A stretch of 64,000 nt of DNA, taken from NCBI RefSeq assembly GCF_001612885.1, contig NZ_BDBH01000004.1:248001-312000 (forward strand), written 5' to 3'. The stretch's first letter is position 1; the number at the start of each line of letters is the position of its first letter. This stretch comes from Nocardia harenae NBRC 108248 (GTDB taxonomy: Bacteria > Actinomycetota > Actinomycetes > Mycobacteriales > Mycobacteriaceae). The translations under genes were made by a program, and so were the position numbers. The notes under the pieces are model-generated. The model did not search any database. It worked only from the letters and a program-made list of their open reading frames with translations, and was not told where the DNA came from. Shown here in pieces: positions 34,798 to 43,869 of the stretch.

Positions 34798-35124
34798 ATG
34801 CTCTTCCGGGACGACCCTCCGCGCGGTGAACGCGTGCCGTCCACCGGTTGGCATCCGATCGATGTCGTGCACCGGCGCCTCCTGGCCGATTCCTCGGTGT
34901 ACGACGACAGTCCCGGACGAGTCGTTTTCGATAGGAATTTCTTCCTGCCACAGCACCGAGTGGCGGCCGTGCCCGATTACGTTCAGGCCGCACTCGAAGC
35001 TCGCGATGGCGAGCGTGAATACTTCGTTCGGCGCTTCGCCCACCTGATCCCGGCTCGCCACCTCGTCGTGACCGATCTGAGCAGACTCGGCTCGATCGAC
35101 TCCGCCGAGCAGCGGTGCTGGTGA
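34798..35124 (+). CDS. Hypothetical protein (108 aa), lower GC bias
   Basis: ATG at 34798 opens a 108-residue frame (LFRDDPPRGERVPSTGWHPIDVV, FDRNFFLPQHRVAAVPDYVQAALE) with natural amino-acid use but third-position GC lower than its neighbours, possibly a recently acquired gene. The ribosome site is weak. No family recognised. It lies 28 bp after the MerR-HEAT gene and converges with the GNAT gene, 5 bp apart. Confidence 0.5.
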   Translation: MLFRDDPPRGERVPSTGWHPIDVVHRRLLADSSVYDDSPGRVVFDRNFFLPQHRVAAVPDYVQAALEARDGEREYFVRRFAHLIPARHLVVTDLSRLGSIDSAEQRCW

Positions 35125-35129
35125 AGCGG

Positions 35130-35612
35130 CTAGCGAAACTCGAGCACCTTCTCGAAGGTGAGATACGGCAATGTCGCCGGGTCGGTGGTCATGTCGTACT
35201 TCGGCTCGTACCCGGTACTGAGGTACAGGCCGACCGCCTCGGGCTGCCGCGGCCCGGTGGTGAGCCGGATCATCCGGTACCCGGCATCCGCCGCTGCCCG
35301 TTCCAGCTCGACCAGCACCGTCCTAGCGTGCCCGCGCCGCCGATGCGCGGAGTGCGTCCACACCCGCTTAACTTCCGCGGTGCTCTCGTCGATGCGCCGG
35401 AACCCACCGCCCGCGACCGCCCCCTCATCCTCGAGCAGCAGCACGAGCCCACCGTCCGGCGGCTCGAAGTCAGCGGGGTCGGTATTGCCCATCTCATCGT
35501 TCGGCCCGTAGCGGGTCTCGTACTCGCGGGCCAGCTCGTCGAGCAGCGGCCGCACCAGTGGGTCGGCGGCGCCGACCCAGCGCAGCTCGCGGGTTCTGTC
35601 GCAGCGTGTCAC
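35130..35612 (-). CDS. GNAT-family N-acetyltransferase
   Basis: The 160-residue frame from GTG 35612 has the GNAT core: LVLLLEDEGAVAGGGFRRI, STAEVKRVWTHSAHRRRGHARTVLVELE (acetyl-CoA loop RRRGHA), and AAADAGYRMIRLTTGPRQPEAVGLYLSTGYEP. It transfers an acetyl group from acetyl-CoA to an amine of an unknown substrate, in the cytoplasm. The frame stays open upstream to 35873, but that part runs over the divergent small gene and has no good start. No clear ribosome site precedes GTG 35612, so the start is uncertain. Confidence 0.82.
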   Translation of the reverse strand: MTRCDRTRELRWVGAADPLVRPLLDELAREYETRYGPNDEMGNTDPADFEPPDGGLVLLLEDEGAVAGGGFRRIDESTAEVKRVWTHSAHRRRGHARTVLVELERAAADAGYRMIRLTTGPRQPEAVGLYLSTGYEPKYDMTTDPATLPYLTFEKVLEFR

Positions 35613-35718
35613 GAATCGGCACAACAGCGGAGCCGCGCCCGGACATTCCCGCGGCGGAACGCTGTAATGCCGATCGGCGCCCTGGCGATCGACCTCGTAG
35701 CGAGGGACGGAGCAGGGG

Positions 35719-35907
35719 ATGAACAGATGGCCTTCCCGCTGGGAGTCGCTGCGGGTCGGGCTCGGCGTGCTGTCCGGCCTGGCGATGGTGATCTTCGGTG
35801 CCGATATGCTTCTGAGCGAGCTGTCGTACCCGCCGCCGGAGCCGGGCTGGAGCGTCGAGATGCCGGTCGTCATCGAGCCGTGGCCCCCGCCCGGGACGCC
35901 GCGCTGA
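35719..35907 (+). CDS. Small single-span membrane protein (62 aa)
   Basis: ATG at 35719 follows GGAGCAGGGG. The 62-residue protein has one membrane span (VGLGVLSGLAMVIFGADMLL) and a Pro-rich outer tail (LSYPPPEPGWSVEMPVVIEPWPPPGTPR). No family recognised. A strong hairpin follows. Confidence 0.6.
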   Translation: MNRWPSRWESLRVGLGVLSGLAMVIFGADMLLSELSYPPPEPGWSVEMPVVIEPWPPPGTPR

Positions 35908-35913
35908 GAACGC

Positions 35914-35951
35914 CGAACGGCCGCCCCCGGATCCCGGGAGCGGGCCGTTCG
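35914..35951. terminator. Bidirectional hairpin terminator
   Basis: Arms GAACGGCC-G-CCCCCGG and CCGGGAGCGGGCCGTTC pair over about 15 bp with one bulge and one mismatch around ATC (35931-35933). It separates the convergent small membrane gene (ends 35907) and the MMPL gene (ends 35963). Confidence 0.8.
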
Positions 35952-35962
35952 TACCGGAAACC

Positions 35963-38212
35963 TCAGCGCAGCGCCGGAATCTGCTCCGCCGCCGCCGCGG
36001 GGGCATCGAGCCGCCTGGTCAACCCCTCACCCTCGATATCGAAGGCAGGCACCAGCGGCGCCAGCCACTTCGGCATCCACCAGATCCGCTCGCCCACGAT
36101 CAGCATGAACGCGGGCACGATGAGCATGCGGACCAGGAAGGCGTCGGCCAGCACGCCGACGGCGAGCGCGAAGCCGATGGTCTTGAGGATGACGTCGTCG
36201 GTGAGCGCGAAGCCCGCGAAGACGCCGACCATGATGATCGCGGCGGCGACCACCACCCGCGCGCTGTGCGCGAAGCCGTCGATCACGGCCCGCCGGGCCG
36301 GGGTGCCGTGCGCGTACGCCTCGCGCATCCGGCTGACCAGGAACACCTCGTAGTCCATGGCGAGCCCGAAGAGGATGCCGGTCAGCAGGATCGGCAGGAT
36401 GAACAGCACCGGTGATGTGGTGTCCAGGCCGATGAGCTGGTTGAGCCAGCCCCACTGGAAGACCGCGACGGTGGCGCCGAGCGCGACGCCGACCGAGAGC
36501 AGGAAGCCCACCGCGGCCTTGAGCGGCACCCACAGCGAGCGGAACACCGCGATCAGCAGGAAGACCGCCAGCCCGACGACGACCGCCAGGTAGATCGGGA
36601 ACACCGCGGTGAGCTCGTTGGCGATATCGACCCCGACCGCGGTCTGGCCGGTCACCAGGGCACGGGCGCCGGTCTGCGCGGGCAGGTCGGCGACGGTGGC
36701 GCGGATCTCCGCGACCAGGTCCTTGGTGGCCTGATCGGAGGGCCCGGAGCCCGGAATCACGGTGATGGTCGCGAATCTCACCGCCGCGAGCTGCTGCGCG
36801 AAGGCCTGCTGCGCCTGCGGGGTGTCGCTGGTGAGCGCCGGGATCACGGTGGCGACGTCGGTGCCCGCGTGGCCGGCCATGGTCTGCAGGTCGTCGGTCA
36901 CCCTGGCCACCGCACCCGCGGGGTCGGCGGCGTTCGCGGTGTCGACCACCACGACCAGCGGGCCGTTGGCGCCGGGGCCGAAGTTCTCCGCGATCAGGTC
37001 GTAGGCGGTGCGGGCCTCGCTGCCCGCCGGCTTGCTCGCGTCGTCCGGCAGCGCGAGCTGCATGGAGGCCACCGGGATCGAGGCGAGCACCGCGACCGCG
37101 ATACCGCCGGCGAGCGCGGCCCACTTCCTGCGGGCGATGCCCTCGACCCAGCGGCGGCCGTGCGTGCGCGGCTCCGCGCCCGCGGCGGCCTTCGCCAGGT
37201 AGCGCGGCTTGCCCTTCATGACCCGCGCACCGGCGAAGCCGAGGATGGCGGGGAGCAGGGTGAGCGAGATGAGCACCGCCACGGCCACGGTGAAGGCGCC
37301 GCCCAGCCCCATCTGGGTCAGGAAGCCGATATCGCAGACCGCGAGCCCGACCAGCGCGATGATGACGGTGAGCCCGGCGAACACCACCGCCGAGCCCGCG
37401 GTGCCGACCGCGCGCCCGGCCGCCTCCTCGAGCGAGCGCCCGGCGCGCACCTCGCTCTGGTAGCGGCTCATGATGAAGAGCGCGTAGTCGATGCCGACCG
37501 CCAGCCCGAGCATGGTGCCGAGCGCGGGGGTGGTGGAGGAGAGCTCGACGAAGCCGGTGAGCGTGGTGATCGCCAGCATGCCGATACCGACCCCGACCAG
37601 CGCGGTGAGCAGCGGCATCCCGGCCGCGACCAGCGAGCCGAAGGTCACCGCGAGCACCAGCAGCGCCACCGCGATGCCGACGACCTCGGCCAGCGGCATC
37701 GCGACCTCGTTCATGGCGTCGCCGCCGATGGCGACGTTCAGCCCGGCCGCCTCGGCGTTGTCGGCGGCGTTCTCCAGCGCCGAGCGGTCGGCGTCGGTGA
37801 GCTCGTTCGCGGTCTTGTTGTAGCTCACGGCGGCGTAGCCGACCCGGCCGTCGCCGGTGAGCGTGCCGCCGGCGAAGGGATCGGTCACCGCGGCCACGTT
37901 CTCGGTGCCCAGCTCGCGCAGCGCGGTGCCGACCGCGGCGCTGTAGCCGGGCTCGGTCAGCGCGCGGCCCTCGGGCGCCTCGAACACCACGCGCGCGGTG
38001 GCGCCGTCCGGGGCGGCCTGCGGGGCCCGCTCCTCGATGAGGTCGAAGGCCTGGGTCGACTCGATCCCGGCCAGCTCGAACCGGTCACTGGTCGTGCCGG
38101 AGAGCGTTGCCGCGCCGACGGCGAGCACGGCCAGCAGCACCACCCAGATCGCCGCGACCGCCCTGCGGTGCGCGAACGACCACCGGCCCAGCCGGAACAA
38201 CTGCCACGCCAT
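35963..38212 (-). CDS. MMPL / RND-type membrane transporter
   Basis: ATG at 38212 follows GGAGG at 6 nt. The 749-residue protein has the MMPL plan: 12 membrane spans in two sets, each after a large outer domain. Visible are spans such as VVGIAVALLVLAVTFGSLVAAGMPLL, the loop LGTMLGLAVGIDYALFIMSRYQSEV and its twin LFGLAMDYEVFLVSRMREAY, both with the family Asp-Tyr pair used for proton flow. It probably exports a lipid or a drug-like compound at the expense of the proton gradient. A TetR regulator is divergent with paired operators between them, which suggests ligand-induced expression. Confidence 0.93.
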   Translation of the reverse strand: MAWQLFRLGRWSFAHRRAVAAIWVVLLAVLAVGAATLSGTTSDRFELAGIESTQAFDLIEERAPQAAPDGATARVVFEAPEGRALTEPGYSAAVGTALRELGTENVAAVTDPFAGGTLTGDGRVGYAAVSYNKTANELTDADRSALENAADNAEAAGLNVAIGGDAMNEVAMPLAEVVGIAVALLVLAVTFGSLVAAGMPLLTALVGVGIGMLAITTLTGFVELSSTTPALGTMLGLAVGIDYALFIMSRYQSEVRAGRSLEEAAGRAVGTAGSAVVFAGLTVIIALVGLAVCDIGFLTQMGLGGAFTVAVAVLISLTLLPAILGFAGARVMKGKPRYLAKAAAGAEPRTHGRRWVEGIARRKWAALAGGIAVAVLASIPVASMQLALPDDASKPAGSEARTAYDLIAENFGPGANGPLVVVVDTANAADPAGAVARVTDDLQTMAGHAGTDVATVIPALTSDTPQAQQAFAQQLAAVRFATITVIPGSGPSDQATKDLVAEIRATVADLPAQTGARALVTGQTAVGVDIANELTAVFPIYLAVVVGLAVFLLIAVFRSLWVPLKAAVGFLLSVGVALGATVAVFQWGWLNQLIGLDTTSPVLFILPILLTGILFGLAMDYEVFLVSRMREAYAHGTPARRAVIDGFAHSARVVVAAAIIMVGVFAGFALTDDVILKTIGFALAVGVLADAFLVRMLIVPAFMLIVGERIWWMPKWLAPLVPAFDIEGEGLTRRLDAPAAAAEQIPALR

Positions 38213-38233
38213 GCGCGTCCTCCAAGACTTTGT

Positions 38234-38287
38234 GGACCACACGGTCCGGATAGGGTCTAGAGTAGGAGGATGCGGACTGAAGGGTCC
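38234..38287. promoter_or_regulatory. Paired TetR-type operators between MMPL and TetR genes
   Basis: Two sites of the same 5-4-5 form, GGACC-acac-GGTCC (38234-38247) and GGACT-gaag-GGTCC (38274-38287), lie exactly 40 bp apart centre to centre (about four helical turns). They sit in the gap between the divergent MMPL and TetR genes. They are the likely binding sites of the TetR protein. Confidence 0.7.
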
Positions 38288-38364
38288 ACTTCAGCGCCCC
38301 GATCGTGCGGCAACTCACGTGAGCGGCGGAGACCCTGAACACAGCTCGGCGAAGGAGTGGAGCG

Positions 38365-38928
38365 ATGACGGCACCCCGGCGGCAACGGCGGCGCCGGGTG
38401 GATGCGCAGCACAACTCCGAACGGGTGCTGGAAGCCGCGATCGAGGTCTTCACCGAGCACGGGCTGGAGGCCACCATCCCGGAGGTGGCGGCGCGCGCGG
38501 GCGTCGGCAAGGCCACCGTCTACCGCAGCTACCCGACCAAGGCCGACCTGGTGCGCGAGCTGGCGCTGCTGCACCTGGCCTGGTTCACCGAGCTCGGCGC
38601 CGCCGCGCTGGCCGCCGCCCGCACCGACGCCTACCGCGCGCTGGAGGAGCTGCTGGAGCGGATCGTCGCCCGGCTCGCCGAGGACCGGCTCATGGTGGAG
38701 GTGCTCAGCGGCGTCGACGGCATGCAGGACGAGCGGCTGGACCACCAGCTGGAGCAGATCCTGGCGCTGGCCCGCGCGCAGGGGAGGCTGCGGCCGGACG
38801 CCACCGCCATGGATGTGCAGGTGCTGGTGTCCGGGGTGGCGCGGGCGCTGATCGGGCTGGAGATCCGCGATCCGGCGGTCTGGCGGCGGTACGCGCGGCT
38901 CGCGCTGGCTGCGCTGCGGCCGGAGTGA
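38365..38928 (+). CDS. TetR-family repressor of the MMPL transporter
   Basis: ATG at 38365 follows GAAGGAG. The 187-residue protein has the TetR helix-turn-helix at its N-terminus (RVLEAAIEVFTEHGLEATIPEVAARAGVGKATVYRSYPTKADLV) and a C-terminal helical ligand domain. It is divergent from the MMPL gene, with two matching palindromes between them. It therefore probably represses the exporter and itself until a hydrophobic ligand binds. It ends 1 bp before the convergent methyltransferase stop. Confidence 0.92.
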   Translation: MTAPRRQRRRRVDAQHNSERVLEAAIEVFTEHGLEATIPEVAARAGVGKATVYRSYPTKADLVRELALLHLAWFTELGAAALAAARTDAYRALEELLERIVARLAEDRLMVEVLSGVDGMQDERLDHQLEQILALARAQGRLRPDATAMDVQVLVSGVARALIGLEIRDPAVWRRYARLALAALRPE

Positions 38929-38929
38929 G

Positions 38930-39550
38930 CTATCGGCGCTCGGCGGTGCCGATCACCAGCGGCGCGATGGTCGGCAGCGCGGTCGGCATGCGGGTGTGGA
39001 ACACCTCGGTCACGGTCAGCGGCGAGGCCGCGAGCAGGGCTTCGAAGTCCCGATTGGCGTGGCAGCCGTCGGCCAGCCTGCGCTGCACCGGGGTGAGGAG
39101 GTCCTGCAGCGCGCCGAGCGCGCCGGTGCCGCGCACGTGTTCGTGGAAGAGGAACCGCCCGCCGGGGCGCAGCACCCGGTGCACCTCGGCCAGCGCGAGC
39201 GCCGGGTCGCGGACCGAGCAGAAGACCAGCGACGCGGTGACGGTGTCGAAGCTCGCGTCCGGGAAGGCGAGGGCGTGCGCGTCGCCGTCGAGCACGGTGA
39301 GCGGCAGGTCGTCGCGGGTCGAGAGCTGTTCGCGCAGGGCGGCATTGGGTTCGAGCAGCACCAGCTCGGTCAGCTCGGCCGGGTAGTGCGGGACGGAGAG
39401 GCCGTTGCCCGCGCCGATCTCCAGGGTGCGGCCGCGGGCCGCGGCGAGCTGGGCGCGGCGCAGCCCGGCCTGCCCGGCCCGGTCGACGCGGTCCATGAAG
39501 CGGGGGTACCAGGCGGCGAAGCAGCGCTGCCCGAGGGTCGAAGCGGTCAT
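38930..39550 (-). CDS. Class I SAM-dependent methyltransferase
   Basis: The 206-residue product has the SAM-binding motif I LEIGAGNGLSVPHYP, motif II-like VLLEPNAALREQL, motif LDGDAHALAFPDASFDTVTASLVFCSV and LAEVHRVLRPGGRFLFHEHV. This is the UbiE/type-11 family common in actinomycetes; the substrate is probably a small metabolite or lipid. ATG at 39550 is taken as the start although the ribosome site is weak. It is divergent from the hydrolase-LuxR gene, with only about 35 bp between starts. Confidence 0.87.
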   Translation of the reverse strand: MTASTLGQRCFAAWYPRFMDRVDRAGQAGLRRAQLAAARGRTLEIGAGNGLSVPHYPAELTELVLLEPNAALREQLSTRDDLPLTVLDGDAHALAFPDASFDTVTASLVFCSVRDPALALAEVHRVLRPGGRFLFHEHVRGTGALGALQDLLTPVQRRLADGCHANRDFEALLAASPLTVTEVFHTRMPTALPTIAPLVIGTAERR

Positions 39551-39584
39551 GGGATCAGTGTGGTCCGGGCGGGGGCTGCCGCGC

Positions 39585-40655
39585 ATGGCCGGAACGGGCC
39601 ATTATCGGAGGGTGCTGCGCGCCGAGGATCAGACCGTTCGCCACCTGCCGATCGAGGGCGGCGGCGCGCTCGCGTACGCGGTCACGGGGTCGGGGCCCGC
39701 GCTGCTGATGGGCGGCTGGTGGTGCAGTCACCTCGCCCTGAACTGGGACGATCCGCTCTTCCGCGGCTATATCTCGCGCCTGGCCGAGCGATTCACGGTC
39801 ATCCGCTACGACCGGCCGGGCCGCGGGCTCTCCGCATCGGCCACCACCGATCTGGACGGCGAGATCGCGGTGGTCACCGAGCTGCTCGACACGCTCGGGG
39901 TGGAGCGGGTCGCCCTGCTCGGCGGCTCGTCGGGCGCCGCGGTCGCCGCCGGGCTGGCCGCCCGGCTGCCGCGGCGGGTGCGGCGGCTGGTGCTCTACGG
40001 CGCCTTCGCCCGCGGCGCCGATATCGCCCCCGAGCCCGCCCGGCGCGCCATGGTGGCGGCCGTCGCCGCGCACTGGGGCCTCGGATCCCGCCTGCTGGCC
40101 GATGTCTTCGTGCCGGGCGCGAGCAGCGCGGAGCGCGAGCGCTTCGCGCGCTTCCAGCGGCTCTCCGCCACCGCGGGCCAGGCCGCAGCCGCCCTCGCCG
40201 AGAGTTACGACCTGGATGCCACCGGCTACCTGGCCGCCGTCTCGGTCCCCACCACGGTGCTGCACCGCCGCGACGACCGCGCGGTCCCCTTCACCCTCGG
40301 CCGCGACGTGGCCCGCCGCGTCCGCGGCTCGACCTTCGTCGAGCTCACCGGCGACGACCACTTCCCCTGGCGCGGCGATGCCGCGGCGGTCGCCGCCGCC
40401 ACCCTGCGGGGTCTCGGCCACCCGGTGCGCACGCGCCCCGCGCCACCCGGCCCGGCCGCCGTCACCGAGCGCGAACGCGAGATTCTGCACCTGGTCACCG
40501 CCGGACTCACCGACGCGCAGATCGGCGAGCGCCTCACGCTGAGCCCGCACACCGTGCACCGCCACATCGCCAATGCCCGCGCCAAGCTCGGCGTCCGCTC
40601 CCGCGCCGCGGCGGCCGCCGCCCTGCGCTACGAACCGGGGCGGCCCGGGATCTGA
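39585..40655 (+). CDS. Alpha/beta hydrolase fused to a LuxR DNA-binding domain
   Basis: The 356-residue frame (ATG 39585; GTG 39612 is an alternative) has an alpha/beta-hydrolase domain with oxyanion region GPALLMGGWWCSH, nucleophile elbow LLGGSSGAA (Ser), acid region and a GDDHFPW His. A LuxR helix-turn-helix ends the protein (VTEREREILHLVTAGLTDAQIGERLTLSPHTVHRHIANARAKLGV). The hydrolase fold may sense or destroy a small ester or lactone and pass the signal to the DNA-binding part. A regulator that binds a hydrolysable ligand is the simplest reading. Its targets are unknown; the nearest divergent gene is the methyltransferase. Confidence 0.87.
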   Translation: MAGTGHYRRVLRAEDQTVRHLPIEGGGALAYAVTGSGPALLMGGWWCSHLALNWDDPLFRGYISRLAERFTVIRYDRPGRGLSASATTDLDGEIAVVTELLDTLGVERVALLGGSSGAAVAAGLAARLPRRVRRLVLYGAFARGADIAPEPARRAMVAAVAAHWGLGSRLLADVFVPGASSAERERFARFQRLSATAGQAAAALAESYDLDATGYLAAVSVPTTVLHRRDDRAVPFTLGRDVARRVRGSTFVELTGDDHFPWRGDAAAVAAATLRGLGHPVRTRPAPPGPAAVTEREREILHLVTAGLTDAQIGERLTLSPHTVHRHIANARAKLGVRSRAAAAAALRYEPGRPGI

Positions 40656-40709
40656 TTCCGATAGCCCGCCCGCGCACCGTATTCGCTCCACCGGAATTCC
40701 TGGAACCGC

Positions 40710-41489
40710 TCAGGAACCGGGCGCCCGGTCGGTGTCCGGTTCGTCGCGGGCGGCGAGGTGCGCGTCGGCGATCACCGCCCAGAACCGGCTGCGCAGTTCG
40801 CGGGCGTGCTCGACCTCCGCGGGGTCGGGCGGCGCGGCGGGGCCGAACATCCAGGAGGGGCGGGCGTCGGCGGTGGCGTCGCCGGCGCCGAAGCGGCGCA
40901 CGGCGGCGATCACCTGGTCCAGGGTCGCCGCGCTCTGCACCGTGGCCCAGAAGGCGGCGGGGAGGTCGGTGAGCGCGGCGAACGAGGCGGAGCTCAGCCC
41001 CAGGTCGATGGTGGTGCCGACCTCGCCGTCGTCGTCGAAGATGGTCTCGATGAAGGTGATCTCCCAGGACGGCGCGGTCCCGTCGCGGCGCAGGGTGAGC
41101 GAGGGGTGCTCGATATCGGCGGTGGTGGCCCAGGGCGAGGCGTGCGCGAGGCGGTACTGCAGCCGGCCGACGGCCGGATCCCAGCCGCGGGTGTGCACCC
41201 GCACCTCGGCGGCGCGGCCGATGGTGCGCTGCTCGACCCCGGCGCCCGCCGAGCCGAGCCAGACCCGGAGCACCGATTCGTCGGGATAGGTGCCGAGCAT
41301 GGCGGCGAGGTGCGCGAGCGCCTGCTCCCTGCTGCCCTCGAAGCCGTGCACCTCCTGCTCGGCGGCGAGGCCGTAGAGCACCCCGGCCGCGCCTGGCGCG
41401 AGCCCGGCCAGGTACTCGGTGGCCAGCGCCGTGCCGCGGGCGAGGGCGCGGGGCCAGTCGTGCTCGGGTAGCGGGTCGCGTTCGTCCAT
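40710..41489 (-). CDS. Hypothetical protein (259 aa)
   Basis: ATG at 41489 follows GGGGG at 7 nt. The product (MDERDPLPEHDWPRALARGTALATEYL) shows mixed alpha/beta sequence with LAPGAAGVLYGLAAEQEVHGFEGS, WLGSAGAGVEQRTIGRAAEVRVHTRGW and SWEITFIETIFDDDGEVGTTIDLGLS. It has no signal peptide, membrane span or motif I can name. It is a single gene divergent from the small membrane protein gene, with an 8-bp inverted repeat (41559-41582) between the starts. Confidence 0.72.
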   Translation of the reverse strand: MDERDPLPEHDWPRALARGTALATEYLAGLAPGAAGVLYGLAAEQEVHGFEGSREQALAHLAAMLGTYPDESVLRVWLGSAGAGVEQRTIGRAAEVRVHTRGWDPAVGRLQYRLAHASPWATTADIEHPSLTLRRDGTAPSWEITFIETIFDDDGEVGTTIDLGLSSASFAALTDLPAAFWATVQSAATLDQVIAAVRRFGAGDATADARPSWMFGPAAPPDPAEVEHARELRSRFWAVIADAHLAARDEPDTDRAPGS

Positions 41490-41645
41490 CGGTATACCCC
41501 CTGTCCCCGGCCATTCTCCCGCCGATCGGCGCTCCTGTCCCGGTACCGGGGTGGCGCGGCGATTCGCGTGTAAACGAATCGCGCGGCCGCGCTGATTACC
41601 CGGTGCCGCCCGCGGTGGGCGGCCCCCCGGACGCAGGAGCACCTC

Positions 41646-41861
41646 GTGAACAACCCCGTCAACCGGTTCATCCTGGCAGGCATCTTCGCCGCCATCGGCT
41701 ACGTCGCCGTGAAGCTGCTGCTCGACGGCGCGCCCGCCGCGGTGGACACCTGGATCGGCACCTTCTCCTCCGGCATCGTGATCGGCGGCGCCGTCGTACT
41801 GGCGCTGAGCTGGTCGCGGCGGCGCAAGCAGGCGAAGGAGGGCGATCAGCCGCAGGGGTAG
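41646..41861 (+). CDS. Small two-span membrane protein (71 aa)
   Basis: GTG at 41646 follows AGGAG. The product has two membrane spans (FILAGIFAAIGYVAVKLLL and FSSGIVIGGAVVLALSW) and a basic cytoplasmic tail (RRRKQAKEGDQPQG). No family recognised. It lies after an inverted repeat GCGATTCG/CGAATCGC (41559-41566, 41575-41582). Confidence 0.65.
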   Translation: MNNPVNRFILAGIFAAIGYVAVKLLLDGAPAAVDTWIGTFSSGIVIGGAVVLALSWSRRRKQAKEGDQPQG

Positions 41862-42011
41862 ATCCGGGCGCACAGCACGGCCGGCCGGGCGTCGGTGCCG
41901 GCGCGGCGCCTGCCCGACCTCCATGAACCGGCAGCCGGCGGCGGGGTCGCGCGGCCGACTTCGGCGACGAGCCGCGCACGCCGCGGCTCGCCGCCGAGAT
42001 CGACACCGTGG

Positions 42012-43706
42012 TCAGCGCGGGTTGGTGATCGCCCCGGTCTCGGCGCCCTGCACCAGCCGGGCGTACTTGCCGAGCACGCCGCGGGTGTAGCGCGGCTCGT
42101 TCGGCACCCAGCCCTGCCTGCGCGCGGCCAGCTCGGCCTCGTCGACCAGCAGGTCCAGCGCCTTCTCGTGCACGTCCACCCGGATCCGGTCACCGTCCCG
42201 GACGAAGGCGATCGGGCCGCCGTCCCGCGCCTCCGGCGCCACGTGGCCGATGCAGAAGCCCCAGGTGCCGCCGCTGAACCGGCCGTCGGTCACCAGCGCG
42301 CAGTCGGCGCCGCGCCCGGCGCCCTTGAGCGCGCCGGTGATGGCGAGCATCTCGCGCATGCCCGGCCCGCCCTTGGGGCCCTCGTAGCGGATGACCAGCA
42401 CCGTGCCCGGCTCGATCTCCCCGGCCAGGATGGCGGCCATCGCGCCGTCCTCGCCGTCGAAGACCCGGGCCGGGCCCTCGAAGCGCATCTGGTCGGCGGT
42501 GAGCCCGGCGACCTTGACCACGCTGCCCTTCGGGGCGAGCGAGCCGCTCAGGATATTGATGCCGCCGTCGCGGTGGATCGGGCGGTCGATGGGGTAGACC
42601 ACGACGCCGTCCGGGGCGGGCGGGTCGATCGCGGCCAGGTTCTCCGCCATGGTCTTTCCGGTGACGGTGAGGCAGTCGCCGTGCAGCAGCCCGGCGTCGA
42701 GCAGCTGCTTGAGCACCACCGGGACGCCGCCGACCCGGTCCAGCTCCAGCATGTGGAACCGCCCGCCCGGCTTCATGTCCGCGACGTGCGGGACCCGGGC
42801 GGCGATCCGGTTGAAGTCGTCCAGGTGCAGCTCGACCCCGGCCTCGTTGGCGATGGCGAGCAGGTGCAGCACCGCATTGGTGCTGCCACCGAGCGCGGAG
42901 GTGACCGCGATGGCGTTCTCGAAGGCCTGCTTGGTCAGGATCTGGCTGGGCCGGATGCCAAGGCGCAGCATGCCGACGATGGCCGCACCGGCCGCGGTGG
43001 CGTCGTCCTCGCGGCGCCGGTCCACGGCGGGCGGGGAGGCCGATCCGGGCAGGCTGAGGCCGAGCGCCTCGGCGATGGAGGACATGGTGTTGGCGGTGAA
43101 CATGCCGCCGCAGGCGCCCTCGCCGGGGCAGGCCTTGCGCTCGATCTGGCCCAGCTCGTGCTCATCGATCCTGCCCGCCGCGCAGGCGCCGACCGCCTCG
43201 AAGACGCTGGTGATGTCGAGCGAGGTGCCGTTGTGGTTGCCGGGCAGGATGGAGCCGTTGTAGACGAAGACGCTGGGCAGGTCCAGCCGGGCGGCGGCCA
43301 TGAGCATGCCGGGGATGGACTTGTCGCAGCCGGCCAGCCCGATGAAGCCGTCCAGCCGCTCGGCGTGCACCACCGTCTCCACGCTGTCGGTGATCACCTC
43401 GCGGCTCACCAGCGAGGCCCGCATCCCCTCGTGGCCCATGGAGATTCCGTCGCTCACGGTGATGGTGCCGAACTCCAGCGCCACCCCGCCCGCCGCGCGC
43501 ACCCCGGCCTTGGCCCGCTGCGCCAGCGTGCGCAGGGTGAGGTTGCACGGGGTCACCTCGTTCCAGGCCGAGGCGATGCCGATCTGCGGTTTGTCCCAGT
43601 CGTCGTCGGTCAGCCCGACGGCGCGCAGCATGGCCCGGGAGGGGGCCCGCTGCATCCCGTCGGTGACATCGCGGCTGCGCGGCTTCATATCGACCGGATC
43701 TGTCAT
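42012..43706 (-). CDS. ilvD: Dihydroxy-acid dehydratase
   Basis: The 564-residue protein is the Fe-S dehydratase of valine, leucine and isoleucine synthesis, turning 2,3-dihydroxy acids into 2-oxo acids. Visible are [21 protein letters not shown], the cluster Cys motifs [11 protein letters not shown] and [18 protein letters not shown], and [17 protein letters not shown]. Start is ATG at 43706 ([15 protein letters not shown]). Length is typical. It stands alone here, as ilvD often does in actinomycetes. The 150 bp past its stop hold no clear gene. Confidence 0.96.
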   Translation of the reverse strand: MTDPVDMKPRSRDVTDGMQRAPSRAMLRAVGLTDDDWDKPQIGIASAWNEVTPCNLTLRTLAQRAKAGVRAAGGVALEFGTITVSDGISMGHEGMRASLVSREVITDSVETVVHAERLDGFIGLAGCDKSIPGMLMAAARLDLPSVFVYNGSILPGNHNGTSLDITSVFEAVGACAAGRIDEHELGQIERKACPGEGACGGMFTANTMSSIAEALGLSLPGSASPPAVDRRREDDATAAGAAIVGMLRLGIRPSQILTKQAFENAIAVTSALGGSTNAVLHLLAIANEAGVELHLDDFNRIAARVPHVADMKPGGRFHMLELDRVGGVPVVLKQLLDAGLLHGDCLTVTGKTMAENLAAIDPPAPDGVVVYPIDRPIHRDGGINILSGSLAPKGSVVKVAGLTADQMRFEGPARVFDGEDGAMAAILAGEIEPGTVLVIRYEGPKGGPGMREMLAITGALKGAGRGADCALVTDGRFSGGTWGFCIGHVAPEARDGGPIAFVRDGDRIRVDVHEKALDLLVDEAELAARRQGWVPNEPRYTRGVLGKYARLVQGAETGAITNPR

Positions 43707-43869
43707 TTCCGGGAGGCTACCCCATCGCCTCGAGGCCGCCGTGACCAGCGTTGTTACCGCGAACGCAACTCTCCGGCCGGGTCATTACCGCATTCGGCAA
43801 CATTGCCTGCGCTCGATGCCGCACGGTGCCGCCGAGCCCGCGCGGCGGATGCCGCCTTCCCGCCCGACG

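Noticed and set aside
41846..42011. Minus-strand frame ending VLCARIYPCG after ilvD
   Set aside because: It resembles the tail of a secreted protein, but it has no start of its own, runs on into ilvD as a shadow and overlaps the small membrane gene. It could be a gene remnant, but the evidence is too thin.
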